From: an uncultured Aureimonas sp.
Lineage (GTDB): Bacteria; Pseudomonadota; Alphaproteobacteria; Rhizobiales; Rhizobiaceae
Length of the DNA: 34,243 nucleotides
Reading direction: 5' to 3'
Assembly (NCBI RefSeq): GCF_913775355.1
Contig: NZ_CAJYIU010000087.1
Location: forward strand, 1-34,243
Shown: in pieces, positions 16,545-25,696 of the stretch
Numbering within the stretch: position 1 is the stretch's first letter
Layout of the letters: every line of letters starts with the position of its first letter
Notes under the pieces: generated by a model
What the model saw: the letters and a program-made list of their open reading frames with translations, nothing else
What the model was told of the DNA's origin: nothing
Database searches by the model: none
Translations under genes and position numbers: made by a program

Positions 16545-16736
16545 TCAAAGCTTGGCGTGCGGCTGGCGCAGGCGCGGCGGCTGGCGGAACAGCCAGGGCA
16601 TGCCCTGCGTCGGCTGGAGAGACGAATCGGACCCGTGCGTGTTGAGCATCGAGGTCCAGACGTCACGGTTCATGTCCGTGGGTTGGCGGTCGTTGCTGGC
16701 GGTGATCTCGCGGCCTTCGGGCGACAGATACGACAT
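16545..16736 (-). CDS. Uncharacterised 63-aa hydrophilic protein
   Basis: I do not recognise this protein. The ATG at 16736 is preceded by AAGGAGGAAGCGCC, one of the best Shine-Dalgarno sites in the window, which argues that it is translated. The product begins MSYLSPEGREITASNDRQPT and ends PWLFRQPPRLRQPHAKL. It is hydrophilic and Pro/Gln/Arg-rich near the C-terminus, with no membrane span, signal peptide or Cys. It lies downstream of typA on the same strand but behind the typA terminator hairpin, so it probably has its own promoter. That promoter region carries direct and inverted repeats. Function unknown; a small regulator or stress peptide is possible but unsupported. Confidence 0.7.
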   Translation of the reverse strand: MSYLSPEGREITASNDRQPTDMNRDVWTSMLNTHGSDSSLQPTQGMPWLFRQPPRLRQPHAKL

Positions 16737-16786
16737 GGCGCTTCCTCCTTGTCGCAAGAACGGGAGGCAGCAGTCGCCGTTCCTCG

Positions 16787-16837
16787 AAATGATGAAGGAA
16801 TCATCAAAATGATGAAGTCGTGAACAGCCTTCACGAC
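16787..16837 (-). promoter_or_regulatory. Repeat-rich probable control region of the 63-aa gene
   Basis: Two identical 11-bp copies of AAATGATGAAG (16787-16797 and 16807-16817) are exactly 20 bases apart. Overlapping them is an inverted repeat TGATGA-N5-TCATCA (16790-16806). Next to them is a perfect 8-bp inverted repeat GTCGTGAA-N5-TTCACGAC (16817-16837). The 20-base spacing (two helical turns) suits a dimeric or cooperative DNA-binding protein. All lie 50-100 bases upstream of the small gene's start. Confidence 0.45.
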
Positions 16838-16838
16838 A

Positions 16839-16866
16839 AAGGGGACGCGGTCGCCCGCGTCCCCTT
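16839..16866 (-). terminator. typA terminator hairpin
   Basis: A perfect 11-bp stem AAGGGGACGCG / CGCGTCCCCTT with a 6-base loop lies 30 bases after the typA stop. On the minus strand it is followed by TTTG, a short U tract. Confidence 0.75.
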
Positions 16867-16895
16867 CGAATTCGTCCGTCTCGTTCGTCCGCCGG

Positions 16896-18725
16896 TCAGG
16901 CGACCTTGCGGCTCTTCTCGAAGCGCTTGCGCTCGTTCGGGTCGAGATAGAGCTTGCGCAGGCGGATGTTCTTCGGCGTCACCTCGACCAGCTCGTCGTC
17001 CTGGATCCACGAGAGGGCGCGGTCGAGCGTCATGCGGATCGGGGTCGTCAGCTTCACCGCCTCGTCCTTGCCGGCGGCACGGATGTTGGTGAGCTGCTTG
17101 CCCTTGAGGACGTTCACCTCGAGGTCGTTGTCGCGGCTGTGGATGCCGATGATCATGCCCTCGTAGACCTTGACGCCCGGATCGATGATCATCGGGCCGC
17201 GGTCTTCGAGGTTGAACATGGCGTAGGCCACCGCTTCGCCGGACGCGTTGGCGATGAGAACGCCGTTGGTGCGGCCCGCCAGCGCGCCCTTGTAGGGGGC
17301 GTAGGAGTGGAACAGGCGGTTCATGATCGCCGTGCCGCGGGTGTCGGTCAGAAGCTCCGACTGGTAGCCGATGAGGCCGCGCGTCGGCGCGTGGAACACG
17401 AGACGCTGGCGACCGCCGCCCGACGGGCGCAGCTCCTTCATCTCGCCCTTGCGCTCGCTCATCTTCTGCACGACGACGCCCGAATGCTCCTCGTCGACGT
17501 CGATCACGACCTCTTCGATCGGCTCCAGCGTCTCGCCGGTCTCCTCGTTCTTCTGCATCACGACACGCGGACGCGAGACGCCGATCTCGAAACCCTCGCG
17601 GCGCATGGTCTCGATGAGGACGGCGAGCTGCAGTTCGCCGCGGCCCGACACGAAGAAGGAGTCCTTGTCCTCCGACTCTTCGATCTTGAGCGCGACGTTG
17701 CCCTCGGCCTCCTTGAGGAGACGGTCGCGGATCACGCGGCTCGTCACCTTGTCGCCCTCGGTGCCCGCGAGCGGGCTATCGTTGACGATGAAGCTCATGG
17801 TCACGGTCGGCGGGTCGATCGGCTGGGCCTTCAGCGCCTCCGTCACGGACGGATCGCAGAACGTGTCGGCGACGGTGCCCTTCTGCAGGCCCGCGATGGC
17901 GACGATGTCGCCGGCCTCGGCGTAGTCGATCGGCGTGCGCTCGAGACCGCGGAAGGCGAGGATCTTCGAGATGCGGCCGGTTTCCAGCTGCTGGCTCTCG
18001 CCGTTCAGGACCTTGATAGTCTGGTTCGGCTTGATCGAGCCGGACTGGATGCGGCCCGTGATGAGGCGGCCGAGGAACGGGTTGGCCTCGAGGATCGTGC
18101 CGATCATCTTGAACGGCTCGTCCTTGCCGGCGGTGTCCGGCTCGGGAACGTGCTTGACGATGAGGTCGAAGAGGGGCTCTAGGCCCTTGTCCTGCGGACC
18201 GTCCGGGGCTTCCGCCATCCAGCCGCCGCGGCCGGAGCCGTAGAGGACCGGGAAGTCGAGCTGCTCGTCGGTGGCGTCGAGGTTGACGAAGAGATCGAAG
18301 ATCTCGTTCAGCACTTCCTCGTGACGCTCGTCCGGGCGGTCGATCTTGTTGATCGCGACGATCGGCTTCAAGCCGACCTTGAGGGCCTTGCCGAGCACGA
18401 ACTTCGTCTGCGGCATTGGGCCTTCCGAGGCGTCGACGAGGATCACCGCGCCGTCCACCATGTTCAGGATGCGCTCCACCTCGCCGCCGAAGTCTGCGTG
18501 GCCCGGGGTGTCGACGATGTTGATCCGCGTGTCCTTCCACTCCACCGAGGTGGCCTTGGCGAGGATCGTGATCCCGCGCTCCTTTTCGAGGTCGTTGGAG
18601 TCCATCGCGCGCTCTTCGGTGCGCTGGTTCTCGCGGAACGAACCCGACTGGGCGAGGAGCTTGTCGACCAGGGTCGTCTTGCCATGGTCAACGTGCGCGA
18701 TGATCGCGATGTTGCGGAGCTTCAT
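16896..18725 (-). CDS. typA: Translational GTPase TypA/BipA
   Basis: A 609-residue ribosome-associated GTPase that aids ribosome assembly and stress adaptation, especially in the cold. G-motifs visible: G1 [15 protein letters not shown] (about residues 9-23), G3 [13 protein letters not shown]4 NKIDRPD. They are followed by EF-G-like domains II, III ([20 protein letters not shown]) and V ([11 protein letters not shown]), and the BipA-specific C-terminal domain with [15 protein letters not shown] and the basic [17 protein letters not shown] end. The start matches the family N-terminus [18 protein letters not shown]. It is on the same strand as the upstream M3 peptidase, separated by that gene's terminator and about 125 bases. 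Confidence 0.98.
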   Translation of the reverse strand: MKLRNIAIIAHVDHGKTTLVDKLLAQSGSFRENQRTEERAMDSNDLEKERGITILAKATSVEWKDTRINIVDTPGHADFGGEVERILNMVDGAVILVDASEGPMPQTKFVLGKALKVGLKPIVAINKIDRPDERHEEVLNEIFDLFVNLDATDEQLDFPVLYGSGRGGWMAEAPDGPQDKGLEPLFDLIVKHVPEPDTAGKDEPFKMIGTILEANPFLGRLITGRIQSGSIKPNQTIKVLNGESQQLETGRISKILAFRGLERTPIDYAEAGDIVAIAGLQKGTVADTFCDPSVTEALKAQPIDPPTVTMSFIVNDSPLAGTEGDKVTSRVIRDRLLKEAEGNVALKIEESEDKDSFFVSGRGELQLAVLIETMRREGFEIGVSRPRVVMQKNEETGETLEPIEEVVIDVDEEHSGVVVQKMSERKGEMKELRPSGGGRQRLVFHAPTRGLIGYQSELLTDTRGTAIMNRLFHSYAPYKGALAGRTNGVLIANASGEAVAYAMFNLEDRGPMIIDPGVKVYEGMIIGIHSRDNDLEVNVLKGKQLTNIRAAGKDEAVKLTTPIRMTLDRALSWIQDDELVEVTPKNIRLRKLYLDPNERKRFEKSRKVA

Positions 18726-18771
18726 GTGTCAGGTCACCGAAAGGGGTTGAAACGCGTTTGGAGGCGCGTCT

Positions 18772-18810
18772 CGAAAGAAACGGCCCAAGGACGTCGCGGT
18801 CATTGGGCCG
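18772..18810 (-). terminator. Terminator after the M3 metallopeptidase gene
   Basis: CGGCCCAA / TTGGGCCG arms (18781-18788 and 18803-18810) with a short inner GAC/GTC stem, followed on the minus strand by TTTCTTT. It lies 40 bases past the peptidase stop. Confidence 0.8.
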
Positions 18811-18823
18811 TCCATAACGAATT

Positions 18824-18839
18824 TTTCGCGATTGCGAAA
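18824..18839. repeat. Small inverted repeat in the peptidase-typA gap
   Basis: TTTCGC-GATT-GCGAAA is a perfect 6-bp-arm hairpin with a 4-base loop, 12 bases after the peptidase stop and before its terminator. It may stabilise the 3' end of the mRNA. Confidence 0.35.
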
Positions 18840-18850
18840 GGTGCCCCTTG

Positions 18851-20911
18851 TCAGGCGGCGAAACCGCGCTTGCGCATCAGGGCGTCCGGGTCCGGCCCAC
18901 GGCCCCGGAAACGCTCGTAGAGCGCGGCCGGATCGTCCGAATTGCCGGCGGCGTATACATTTTCCCGCAGGCGACGCGCGGTTTCCCCGTGGAACGGATC
19001 GCCGGCCTCGCCGAACGCCTCGAACGCGTCGGCGTCGAGAACCTCCGACCACATGTAGGAGTAGTAGCCCGCCGAATATCCGTCGCCCGAGAAGATGTGG
19101 GCGAAGTGCGGCGAGCGGTGGCGCATGACGATCTGCCGGGGCATGCCGAGCCCGTCGAGGATTTCGGCCTCGCGCGCCATCGGGTCAGTGGGTGCTTCGC
19201 CCTCGCGGTGGAACAGCAGGTCGACCAAAGCGGAGGCCGTGAACTCCACCGTGTCGAACCCGGCATCGAAGGTGCGTGCGGCCTCGAGCTTCCTCACCTC
19301 GTCCGCCGGCAGCGGCTGGCCGGTCTCGGCATGCAGCGCGTGGCGCTCGAGGATCGCGGGCACCGTCAGCCAGTGCTCAAAGAGCTGCGAGGGCAACTCC
19401 ACGAAATCGCGCGCGACCGCCGTCCCGGCGAGCGAGGGGTAGGTGACATCCGACAGGAGCCCGTGCAGCGCGTGGCCGAACTCGTGGAACAGCGTGCGCG
19501 CGTCGTCCACCGACAGGAGCGCCGGCTGGCCCCGGGCGGGCTTGGCGAAGTTGCAGACGTTGTAGATCACGGGCGTCTGGCCGCCGTCGATCCTGTGCTG
19601 CGAACGAAGCGCGCTCATCCAGGCGCCCGAGCGCTTGGAGGTGCGGGCGAAATAGTCGCCGATGAAGAGGCCGCGCTCCGCGCCGTCCCGGTCGCGCACC
19701 AGCCAGACGCGCGCGTCCGGGTGCCAGGCGCGAACGTCCGGCAGCGCCTCGAAGGTGAGGCCGAAGATGCGTCCCGCGACGTCGAAGGCGGCATCGATCA
19801 TCCGGTCGAGCTGGAAGAAGCTCTTGAGCGCCCCCTCGTCGATCGCGAACTCGGCCTGCCGCCGCTTCTCGGCATAGTAGCGCCAGTCGGAGGCGGCGAG
19901 CGGCGCGTTGTCGCCCTCGCTGGCGGCAAGCGCCGCCAGCGTCTGCGCATCGCCCGTCGCGCGTTCGCGCGCCTTGTCCCACACACGCCGCAGCAGCGCT
20001 TCCACGGCGTCGGGGGTCTTGGCCATCGTGTCGTCGAGCTTGTAGTCCGCAAACGACGCGAACCCGAGGAGCTTCGCCTTCTCCGCCCGCAGCGCGAGGA
20101 TCTCGGCCAGCACCGGCCGGTTGTCGGTCGCGCCCTCGCGCTCGCCTCGCCGCGTCCAGGCCGAGAACACCTCCTCGCGCAGCGCGCGGTCCGGGCAGTA
20201 GGTCAGGAACGGCACGACGATCGAGCGCGACAGCGTGACGACATGTCCACCGAGCCCGCGCTCCTCGGCTGCGTCCGCCATCGCCGAGACCAGGAACGGC
20301 GGCAGGCCGGCGAGGTCGGTCTCCGCGACGGGTCGGGCATAGGCGCTCTCGTCGGCGAGGACGTTCTGCGAGAAGCGAGTGCCGAGTTCGGCGAGCCGGG
20401 CGTTGATGTCGGCGAACCGCTGGCGATCCTCGCCTTCGAGCCTCGCGCCCGAGCGAACGAAGCCCGAATGGGTGCGCTCCAGGAGGCGCAGGGCCTGCGC
20501 ATCGAGGCCGGCCTCGTGGCGGCGCTCGAAGAGCGCATCGATCCGCGCGAAGAGCTCGGCGTTCAGGGAGATGCGCGAGCCATGGCGGGAGAGCTTCGGC
20601 GAGACCTCGCGCTCGACGCGCTGGATGCCTTCGTTGGTGTTGGCGCCGGCCAGCGTGAAGAACAGCGCCGCCACGCGCGCGAGCGGGCGTCCGGCCCGCT
20701 CGAGCGCGAGGATCGTGTTCTCGAAATCGGGCTCCGACGGGTCCTCGGCGATTGCGTCGATTTCCGTCGCATGCGATTTCATCGCGCGATCGAAGGAGGT
20801 GGAGAAATCCTCGGGCGACAGGGCGGCGAAGTCCGGAAGTTTGTGGCCGCCCGGGAACGCAAAGCGGGAATCGAACGCTTCGATCTGTGATTCTGTCATT
20901 GTTGGAACCAT
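18851..20911 (-). CDS. M3 family zinc metallopeptidase (oligopeptidase A / peptidyl-dipeptidase Dcp type)
   Basis: About 686 residues. Cytoplasmic thimet-type oligopeptidase that degrades short peptides. The zinc motif HEFGH (residues about 476-480, encoded at 19472-19486) lies in TLFHEFGHALHGLLSD. The third ligand Glu and the conserved FVELPSQLFEHW follow, and later GYYSYMWSEVLDADAFEAFG, all characteristic of M3. No signal peptide is seen. Two starts are possible: ATG 20911 (MVPTMTESQ) or ATG 20899 (MTESQIEAF); neither has a clear Shine-Dalgarno sequence. It is divergent from the MarR gene across about 120 relatively AT-rich bases, so that regulator might control it, which is inference only. 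Confidence 0.94.
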   Translation of the reverse strand: MVPTMTESQIEAFDSRFAFPGGHKLPDFAALSPEDFSTSFDRAMKSHATEIDAIAEDPSEPDFENTILALERAGRPLARVAALFFTLAGANTNEGIQRVEREVSPKLSRHGSRISLNAELFARIDALFERRHEAGLDAQALRLLERTHSGFVRSGARLEGEDRQRFADINARLAELGTRFSQNVLADESAYARPVAETDLAGLPPFLVSAMADAAEERGLGGHVVTLSRSIVVPFLTYCPDRALREEVFSAWTRRGEREGATDNRPVLAEILALRAEKAKLLGFASFADYKLDDTMAKTPDAVEALLRRVWDKARERATGDAQTLAALAASEGDNAPLAASDWRYYAEKRRQAEFAIDEGALKSFFQLDRMIDAAFDVAGRIFGLTFEALPDVRAWHPDARVWLVRDRDGAERGLFIGDYFARTSKRSGAWMSALRSQHRIDGGQTPVIYNVCNFAKPARGQPALLSVDDARTLFHEFGHALHGLLSDVTYPSLAGTAVARDFVELPSQLFEHWLTVPAILERHALHAETGQPLPADEVRKLEAARTFDAGFDTVEFTASALVDLLFHREGEAPTDPMAREAEILDGLGMPRQIVMRHRSPHFAHIFSGDGYSAGYYSYMWSEVLDADAFEAFGEAGDPFHGETARRLRENVYAAGNSDDPAALYERFRGRGPDPDALMRKRGFAA

Positions 20912-21032
20912 TTTTAAAGAATCATCCCTTGCCCGTGGCCATCGAATGAAGGACACGGTTTCGCGAGATCAAGGACTTCCCGCCCCGGCAAAAGCAGGGC
21001 CGGACGTTGGGTTATGAAGAAGGCGGCGGTCA

Positions 21033-21536
21033 GTGCCAGACTTGACGATGGGAAATGCATTCGGGTTTCTTCTCGGCGACACGTCGCGACTCTTTCGACA
21101 ATATTTCGAAAAGACCATCGCGGAAAACGGCCTTGGTCTCACGCCCGGTGAAATCCGCGCCCTCGGCCATGTGATCCGCTTCCGCGGCTCGCGCCAGGCG
21201 ATCCTCGCCGAGCGCATGGGCGTCGAGCCGATGACGCTCTCGGCCTATCTCGACCGCCTCGAGGCGCGCCAGCTGATCCGCCGCGCCATGGACCCGAACG
21301 ACCGCCGGGCCAAGCTGATCGAGCCGACCGACGAGGCGTTCCGCATCATGCGCGAGCTCGACCCGCTGTTCGACCAGATCTACGGCTCCGCGATGCAGGG
21401 GCTGTCGCCGGACCAGATCCAGGTGGCCGGCGAGGTGCTGCGGGCGATCCGCGCCAACCTCAGCAACGACCCCCAGCTGGAAGAGCCGATCAACCTCCTG
21501 TGCACGACGGCGCCGAAGCCCGACGCCGCCGCCTGA
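21033..21536 (+). CDS. MarR family transcriptional regulator
   Basis: A 167-residue winged-helix repressor/activator. The winged helix is seen in LTPGEIRALGHVIRFRG, then RQAILAERMGVEPMTLSAYL (recognition helix) and LEARQLIRRAMDPNDRRAKL, the latter being the MarR wing with the D-x-x-D-R-R motif. GTG 21033 is preferred because GAAGG lies at good spacing; an ATG at 21048 (MGNAFGFLLGD) matches the family N-terminus but lacks a nearby Shine-Dalgarno site. It is divergent from the M3 peptidase gene and convergent with the LLM oxidoreductase gene, with only 4 bases between stops. The ligand is unknown; MarR proteins often respond to phenolics or oxidants and repress neighbouring genes. Confidence 0.92.
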   Translation: MPDLTMGNAFGFLLGDTSRLFRQYFEKTIAENGLGLTPGEIRALGHVIRFRGSRQAILAERMGVEPMTLSAYLDRLEARQLIRRAMDPNDRRAKLIEPTDEAFRIMRELDPLFDQIYGSAMQGLSPDQIQVAGEVLRAIRANLSNDPQLEEPINLLCTTAPKPDAAA

Positions 21537-21540
21537 TCCT

Positions 21541-22557
21541 TTACTCGGCGGCCGCGGCCAGCGGTCGGCTGCCGATCGCCTGCATCGCCTCGGCGGCCAG
21601 CGCGAAGGAGCGCACCCGCGACGCGTGGTCGTGGATCTGGCCGGTCAGGATCACCTCGTCCGGCCGATAGCGGTCGACCAGCCGTTCCAGCCCGTCGCGC
21701 ACGCGGTCCGGCCCGCCGACCACCGACACGCGCAGCGCCTCGTCGACCATCGCCCGCGCGCCGGGCTCCAAGACATCGTCGATATCGTCCACCGGCCGCG
21801 GCAGCGGACCCGGCTGGCCCGAGCGCAGCCGCGCGAAGGCCTGCTGCATCGAGGACTGGAGGCGTCGCCCTTCCGCGTCGGTGTCGGCCGCGAACACGTT
21901 GATCGCCAGCATGAAGTGCGGCCTGTCGAGTTCCTCGGACGGACGGAAGGTCTGCCGGTAGATCTCGGCCGCATCGTCGAGCGCCTGCGGGGCGAAATGC
22001 GAGGCGAAGGCATAAGGCAGGCCGAGATGGGCGGCGAGCTGCGCGCCGTAAAGGCTGGAGCCGAGGATCCAGACCGGCACATGGGTTCCCGCGCCCGGCA
22101 CCGCGCGCAGCCGCTGGTTCGGCTCGGCATCGGCGAAATAGGCCATCAGTTCCAAGACGTCCTGCGGGAAGTTGTCGGCGCTCTCGAGGTTCCGGCGCAG
22201 CGCGCGCGCCGTCATCATGTCGGTGCCGGGCGCGCGGCCGAGCCCGAGGTCGATCCGGCCGGGATAGAGCGTCGCCAGCGTGCCGAACTGCTCGGCGATC
22301 ACCAGCGGCGCATGGTTCGGCAGCATGATGCCGCCCGACCCGACGCGGATGGTCTTCGTGCCGGCCGCGACATGCCCGATGACCACCGCCGTCGCGGCGC
22401 TCGCGATGCCCGTCATGTTGTGGTGCTCAGCCAGCCAGTAGCGGTTGTAGCCGAGCCGTTCGGTCTGGCGCGCGAGATCCAGCGAGTTGGCCAGCGCGTC
22501 GGCTGCCGTGCCGCCTTCGGGAATGGGCGACAGGTCGAGAACGGAATAGGGGATCAT
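21541..22557 (-). CDS. LLM class flavin-dependent oxidoreductase (luciferase-like monooxygenase)
   Basis: A 338-residue FMN-dependent (TIM-barrel) oxidoreductase of the bacterial luciferase superfamily. ATG 22557 is chosen because GGAAGG lies about eight bases upstream and the family N-terminus follows ([16 protein letters not shown]). Diagnostic segments are [57 protein letters not shown] and, near the C-terminus, [19 protein letters not shown]. It matches the MsnO8/YhbW-like group whose substrates are mostly unknown. It lies downstream of argG on the same strand but beyond the argG terminator, so it is probably transcribed separately. The adjacent convergent MarR gene is a plausible but unproven regulator. 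Confidence 0.93.
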   Translation of the reverse strand: MIPYSVLDLSPIPEGGTAADALANSLDLARQTERLGYNRYWLAEHHNMTGIASAATAVVIGHVAAGTKTIRVGSGGIMLPNHAPLVIAEQFGTLATLYPGRIDLGLGRAPGTDMMTARALRRNLESADNFPQDVLELMAYFADAEPNQRLRAVPGAGTHVPVWILGSSLYGAQLAAHLGLPYAFASHFAPQALDDAAEIYRQTFRPSEELDRPHFMLAINVFAADTDAEGRRLQSSMQQAFARLRSGQPGPLPRPVDDIDDVLEPGARAMVDEALRVSVVGGPDRVRDGLERLVDRYRPDEVILTGQIHDHASRVRSFALAAEAMQAIGSRPLAAAAE

Positions 22558-22618
22558 CGTTCGCCTTCCATATGATTTTCCCCAAGGTGGGGGTGCGGCG
22601 GGCCGATGGAAAGGGGCG

Positions 22619-22671
22619 GCGGCCGGAACCGGCCGCAACGAAAAAGGGCCGGCGGATCGCTCCGCCAGCCC
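22619..22671 (-). terminator. argG terminator with adjacent perfect inverted repeat
   Basis: On the minus strand, GGGC-TGGCGGA-GCGA-TCCGCC-GGCCC (one mismatch) followed by TTTTT is a rho-independent terminator (22646-22671) about 25 bases after the argG stop. Directly beyond it is a perfect 8-bp inverted repeat GCGGCCGG-AA-CCGGCCGC (22619-22636), a second possible hairpin. Confidence 0.88.
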
Positions 22672-22694
22672 TCGTCATCTCTGCTCGGCTCGGT

Positions 22695-23915
22695 TCAGAG
22701 GCCGTTGCGCTTGGCGAGCGTGCGTAGGCGCAGCGCGTTCAGCTTGATGAAGCCGGCGGCGTCCTTCTGGTCGTAGGCGCCCTGGTCGTCCTCGAAGGTG
22801 ACGAGCTTGTCGGAATAGAGCGACTTCGGGCTGGTGCGGCCGGTGACCATGACGTTGCCCTTGTAGAGCTTCAGCGTCACCTCGCCCTCGACGTGTTCCT
22901 GGCTCCGGTCGATGAGGGCCTGCAGCATCTCGCGCTCCGGCGAGAACCAGAAGCCGTAGTAGATGAGCTCCGCGTAGCGCGGCATCAGCTCGTCCTTGAG
23001 GTGCGCCGCGCCCCGGTCAAGCGTGATGCTCTCGATCGCACGGTGCGCGGCCAGCAGGATCGTGCCGCCCGGCGTCTCGTAGACGCCGCGCGACTTCATG
23101 CCGACGAACCGGTTCTCGACGAGGTCGAGGCGGCCGATGCCGTTGTCGCGGCCGTAGTCGTTGAGCTTGGCCAACAGCGAGGCGGGCGACAGGCGCTCGC
23201 CGTTGATCGACACGGCATCGCCGCGCTCGAAGCCGACGGTGATGACGGTCGCCTTGTCGGGCGCGGCCTCGGGCGAGATCGTGCGCATGTGCACGTATTC
23301 CGGCGCCTCGACGCTCGGGTCCTCCAGCACCTTGCCCTCCGAGGACGAGTGCAGGAGGTTGGCGTCGACGGAGAAGGGTGCCTCGCCCTTCTTGTCCTTG
23401 GCGACCGGGATCTGGTTCTTCTCGGCGAAGTCGAGAAGGTCGGTGCGCGACTTGAACGCCCAATCGCGCCACGGGGCGATGATCTTGATGTCGGGGTTCA
23501 GCGCATAGGCCGACAGCTCGAAGCGGACCTGATCGTTGCCCTTGCCAGTCGCGCCGTGGGCGATGGCGTCGGCGCCGGTCTTCTTTGCGATGTTGATCAG
23601 GTGCTTGGAGATCAGCGGCCGCGCGATCGAGGTGCCGAGGAGATAGACGCCCTCGTACACCGCGTTGGCGCGGAACATCGGGAAGACGAAGTCGCGCACG
23701 AACTCCTCGCGCACGTCCTCGATGAAGATCTCCTTGATGCCAAGCATCTCGGCCTTGCGGCGCGCCGGCTCCAGCTCCTCGCCCTGGCCGAGGTCGGCCG
23801 TGAAGGTCACGACCTCCGCGCCGAGCTCCGTCTGGAGCCACTTCAGGATGATGGAAGTGTCGAGGCCGCCGGAATAGGCGAGAACGACCTTCTTGACGTC
23901 GCGCGGAAGAGCCAT
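22695..23915 (-). CDS. argG: Argininosuccinate synthase
   Basis: A 406-residue enzyme that joins citrulline and aspartate using ATP to form argininosuccinate in arginine biosynthesis. The start [20 protein letters not shown] includes the N-type ATP pyrophosphatase P-loop SGGLDTS. Also seen are [15 protein letters not shown], the citrulline/aspartate-binding region with [20 protein letters not shown], and the conserved C-terminal [18 protein letters not shown]. Length equals the family norm. The start lies inside the 3' end of the upstream PAP2 gene (73-base overlap), and no strong Shine-Dalgarno sequence is visible, so translation may depend partly on coupling. Confidence 0.98.
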   Translation of the reverse strand: MALPRDVKKVVLAYSGGLDTSIILKWLQTELGAEVVTFTADLGQGEELEPARRKAEMLGIKEIFIEDVREEFVRDFVFPMFRANAVYEGVYLLGTSIARPLISKHLINIAKKTGADAIAHGATGKGNDQVRFELSAYALNPDIKIIAPWRDWAFKSRTDLLDFAEKNQIPVAKDKKGEAPFSVDANLLHSSSEGKVLEDPSVEAPEYVHMRTISPEAAPDKATVITVGFERGDAVSINGERLSPASLLAKLNDYGRDNGIGRLDLVENRFVGMKSRGVYETPGGTILLAAHRAIESITLDRGAAHLKDELMPRYAELIYYGFWFSPEREMLQALIDRSQEHVEGEVTLKLYKGNVMVTGRTSPKSLYSDKLVTFEDDQGAYDQKDAAGFIKLNALRLRTLAKRNGL

Positions 23916-24874
23916 GCTTCGGAATGATCCCGGATAGTGGACGATCGCGCCCCCAGATGCGGACGCCGACGACGTCGCGCGGGATGCCAGGCCCCGAGAC
24001 GTCCGTCGGGCGCTCTTAACAAAGCGCCGGGAACGAAGGAAGAGCGCCCCGCGGCCTCAAGTGCTCCGAGGTGCTTGGCGAGCGCCCGCGCCCCGGCGTC
24101 CGCGCGAGCGTCGATCCCGGCCGCCCGGCGCGCCACCAGACGCTGCATCACCGCCGCGCCGATCGCGACGAAGAGCCACGAGACGAGGACATCCGAGAGG
24201 AAGTGACTGCCGAAGGCGATCCGGTTCACCGAGGCGGCGACCGCGAAGGGCACGAGGAGGACGAGCGCCGCCAGCCGCCACCGGCGGGGCAGGAGGAGCA
24301 TCAGGACCGGCAGCACGGCGGCCGATGCGGCCTCGCCCGAGGAGAAGGAGCAGTTGCGCGCGCAGGCCTGCGAGACCTGCCAGACGGCCGTGAACACGTG
24401 GTCGCCGCTGAAGGCGACGACGTCGTGCGGACGGGCGCGACCGAAGGTGTTCTTCAGGAGATGGACGACGCCGAGCGGCGCGAGGGCATAGGTCCCGAGA
24501 ACGACGAGGATGGCGGACGGCCGGGGCAGCCATGCGGCTCGTCCGGGCCGTGCGAGCCGGCGTGCGAGAAAGTCCAATCCGACGGCGAGGGCGATCCAGG
24601 CCGGCAGCGCCCGGTTCAGATCGCGCAGGGCCAGGAGGCCGGGCGAGTCCGCGAGCGGGAACCCGCCCGCCGCCGATGCGAAGACGCGCGATGCGGCAAG
24701 GTCGAGGCCGGGTGCCGCGTAGAAGAGGCCGCTCACCGCGACGAGCGCGGCCACGAGCGGCAACTCCGGCGATGCGCGGGTGCGGCCGGCGGCGTGCGGA
24801 CGGCGATGGAGGCCCTCGAGGCAGAAGGTCATCGCGCAGGGCATCGCCCGTTCGCGCCGCGTGGCTGCGATCAC
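23843..24874 (-). CDS. PAP2 family membrane phosphatase
   Basis: A 343-residue membrane enzyme of the phosphatidic acid phosphatase 2 superfamily with about six hydrophobic spans. The phosphatase motifs are visible: KNTFGRARP (K-x6-RP), [10 protein letters not shown] (a P-SGH-like variant with GEA, as in some lipid A phosphatases) and [19 protein letters not shown] (R-x5-H-x3-D). Likely substrates are lipid phosphates such as lipid A or undecaprenyl pyrophosphate. The GTG start at 24874 is decided by GGGAGGA six to eight bases upstream; ATGs at 24844 and 24832 are less well placed. The C-terminal 60 or so residues are Arg- and Ser-rich, unlike a membrane phosphatase tail, and overlap argG by 73 bases, so a natural or artificial frameshift near the end is possible. 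Confidence 0.82.
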   Translation of the reverse strand: MIAATRRERAMPCAMTFCLEGLHRRPHAAGRTRASPELPLVAALVAVSGLFYAAPGLDLAASRVFASAAGGFPLADSPGLLALRDLNRALPAWIALAVGLDFLARRLARPGRAAWLPRPSAILVVLGTYALAPLGVVHLLKNTFGRARPHDVVAFSGDHVFTAVWQVSQACARNCSFSSGEAASAAVLPVLMLLLPRRWRLAALVLLVPFAVAASVNRIAFGSHFLSDVLVSWLFVAIGAAVMQRLVARRAAGIDARADAGARALAKHLGALEAAGRSSFVPGALLRAPDGRLGAWHPARRRRRPHLGARSSTIRDHSEAWLFRATSRRSFSPIPAASTLPSS

Positions 24875-25057
24875 GACAGTCCTCCCGATGCCCGGCCGGT
24901 CGCCGGCGATGGATCCGATCGATCTTTCCTAGGGGCAGGGGATGACGTAGGAGTGATCCCCGGATGAAGGCCCTGCGACAGCCGTGGCGATCGCACGCGT
25001 TCGACCCTGGAAATGCCGACCCGCACCACGCGTGCGGACCATGCTCTCGGAGGCCGC

Positions 25058-25696
25058 ATGACCTTCCTGCCGGATCTGTCCGCGCTTCTCGCCTTCACGG
25101 TGGCCGCGATCGTGCTGACGATCACGCCGGGGCCGGACATGACGCTGTTTCTCGGGCGCACGCTCGCGCAGGGGCGCGCCGCCGGCTTCGCGGCCTATTG
25201 CGGCGCCTGCACCGGCTCGCTCATCCATACGACGCTCGCCGCCGTCGGGCTGTCGGCGCTGATCGCCGCCTCGCCCGAGGCGTTCCTGGCGCTCAAGGTC
25301 GTCGGCGCGGCCTATCTCGTCTGGCTCGCGGTCCAGGCGATCCGTCACGGCTCCTCGCTCTCGGTGGAGCGCGCCAAGGCCCCGCCGCAGTCCTTCGCGG
25401 CCAACTGGGCGACGGGGATCGGCATCAATCTCCTCAACCCCAAGATCATCCTGTTCTTCGTGACCTTCCTGCCGCAGTTCGTCGCCGTCGGCGATCCGCA
25501 CGCGGGCTCGAAGCTCTTCTTCCTCGGCGTCTACTTCATCCTCGTCGCGACGCCGATCACGGTCGCGATGATCTTCGCGGCCGACCGGATCGCGGCGACC
25601 CTGAAGGGCAAGCCGGCGGTGATGCGCTTCATCGACTGGCTGTTCGCCTCGGTCTTCTCGGCCTTCGCGATCCACATCCTTCTCGCCCGCGCCTGA
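25058..25696 (+). CDS. LysE/RhtB family amino-acid exporter
   Basis: A 212-residue inner-membrane exporter of the LysE/RhtB family, with about six hydrophobic spans. ATG 25058 follows GGAGG at seven bases. The family hallmark ITPGPDMTLFLGRTLAQG is near residue 25. FAAYCGACTGSLIHTTLAAV, the GAAYLVWLAVQAIRHG segment and the GIGINLLNPKIILFFVTFLP stretch are also typical. It likely exports an amino acid or related small molecule, not identifiable here. Its TGA overlaps the ATG of the next transporter gene (TGATG), so the two are translationally coupled. It is divergent from the PAP2 gene across about 180 bases. Confidence 0.93.
   Translation: MTFLPDLSALLAFTVAAIVLTITPGPDMTLFLGRTLAQGRAAGFAAYCGACTGSLIHTTLAAVGLSALIAASPEAFLALKVVGAAYLVWLAVQAIRHGSSLSVERAKAPPQSFAANWATGIGINLLNPKIILFFVTFLPQFVAVGDPHAGSKLFFLGVYFILVATPITVAMIFAADRIAATLKGKPAVMRFIDWLFASVFSAFAIHILLARA

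Noticed and set aside
14921-16666. 581-residue minus-strand frame opposite the Nramp-related gene
   Set aside because: Composition (Asp/Glu/His/Arg-rich, low hydrophobicity) is that of a GC-driven antisense shadow, and the plus strand encodes a clear membrane protein.
18848-20890. 680-residue plus-strand frame opposite the M3 peptidase
   Set aside because: Antisense shadow; the minus strand has HEFGH and full M3 motifs.
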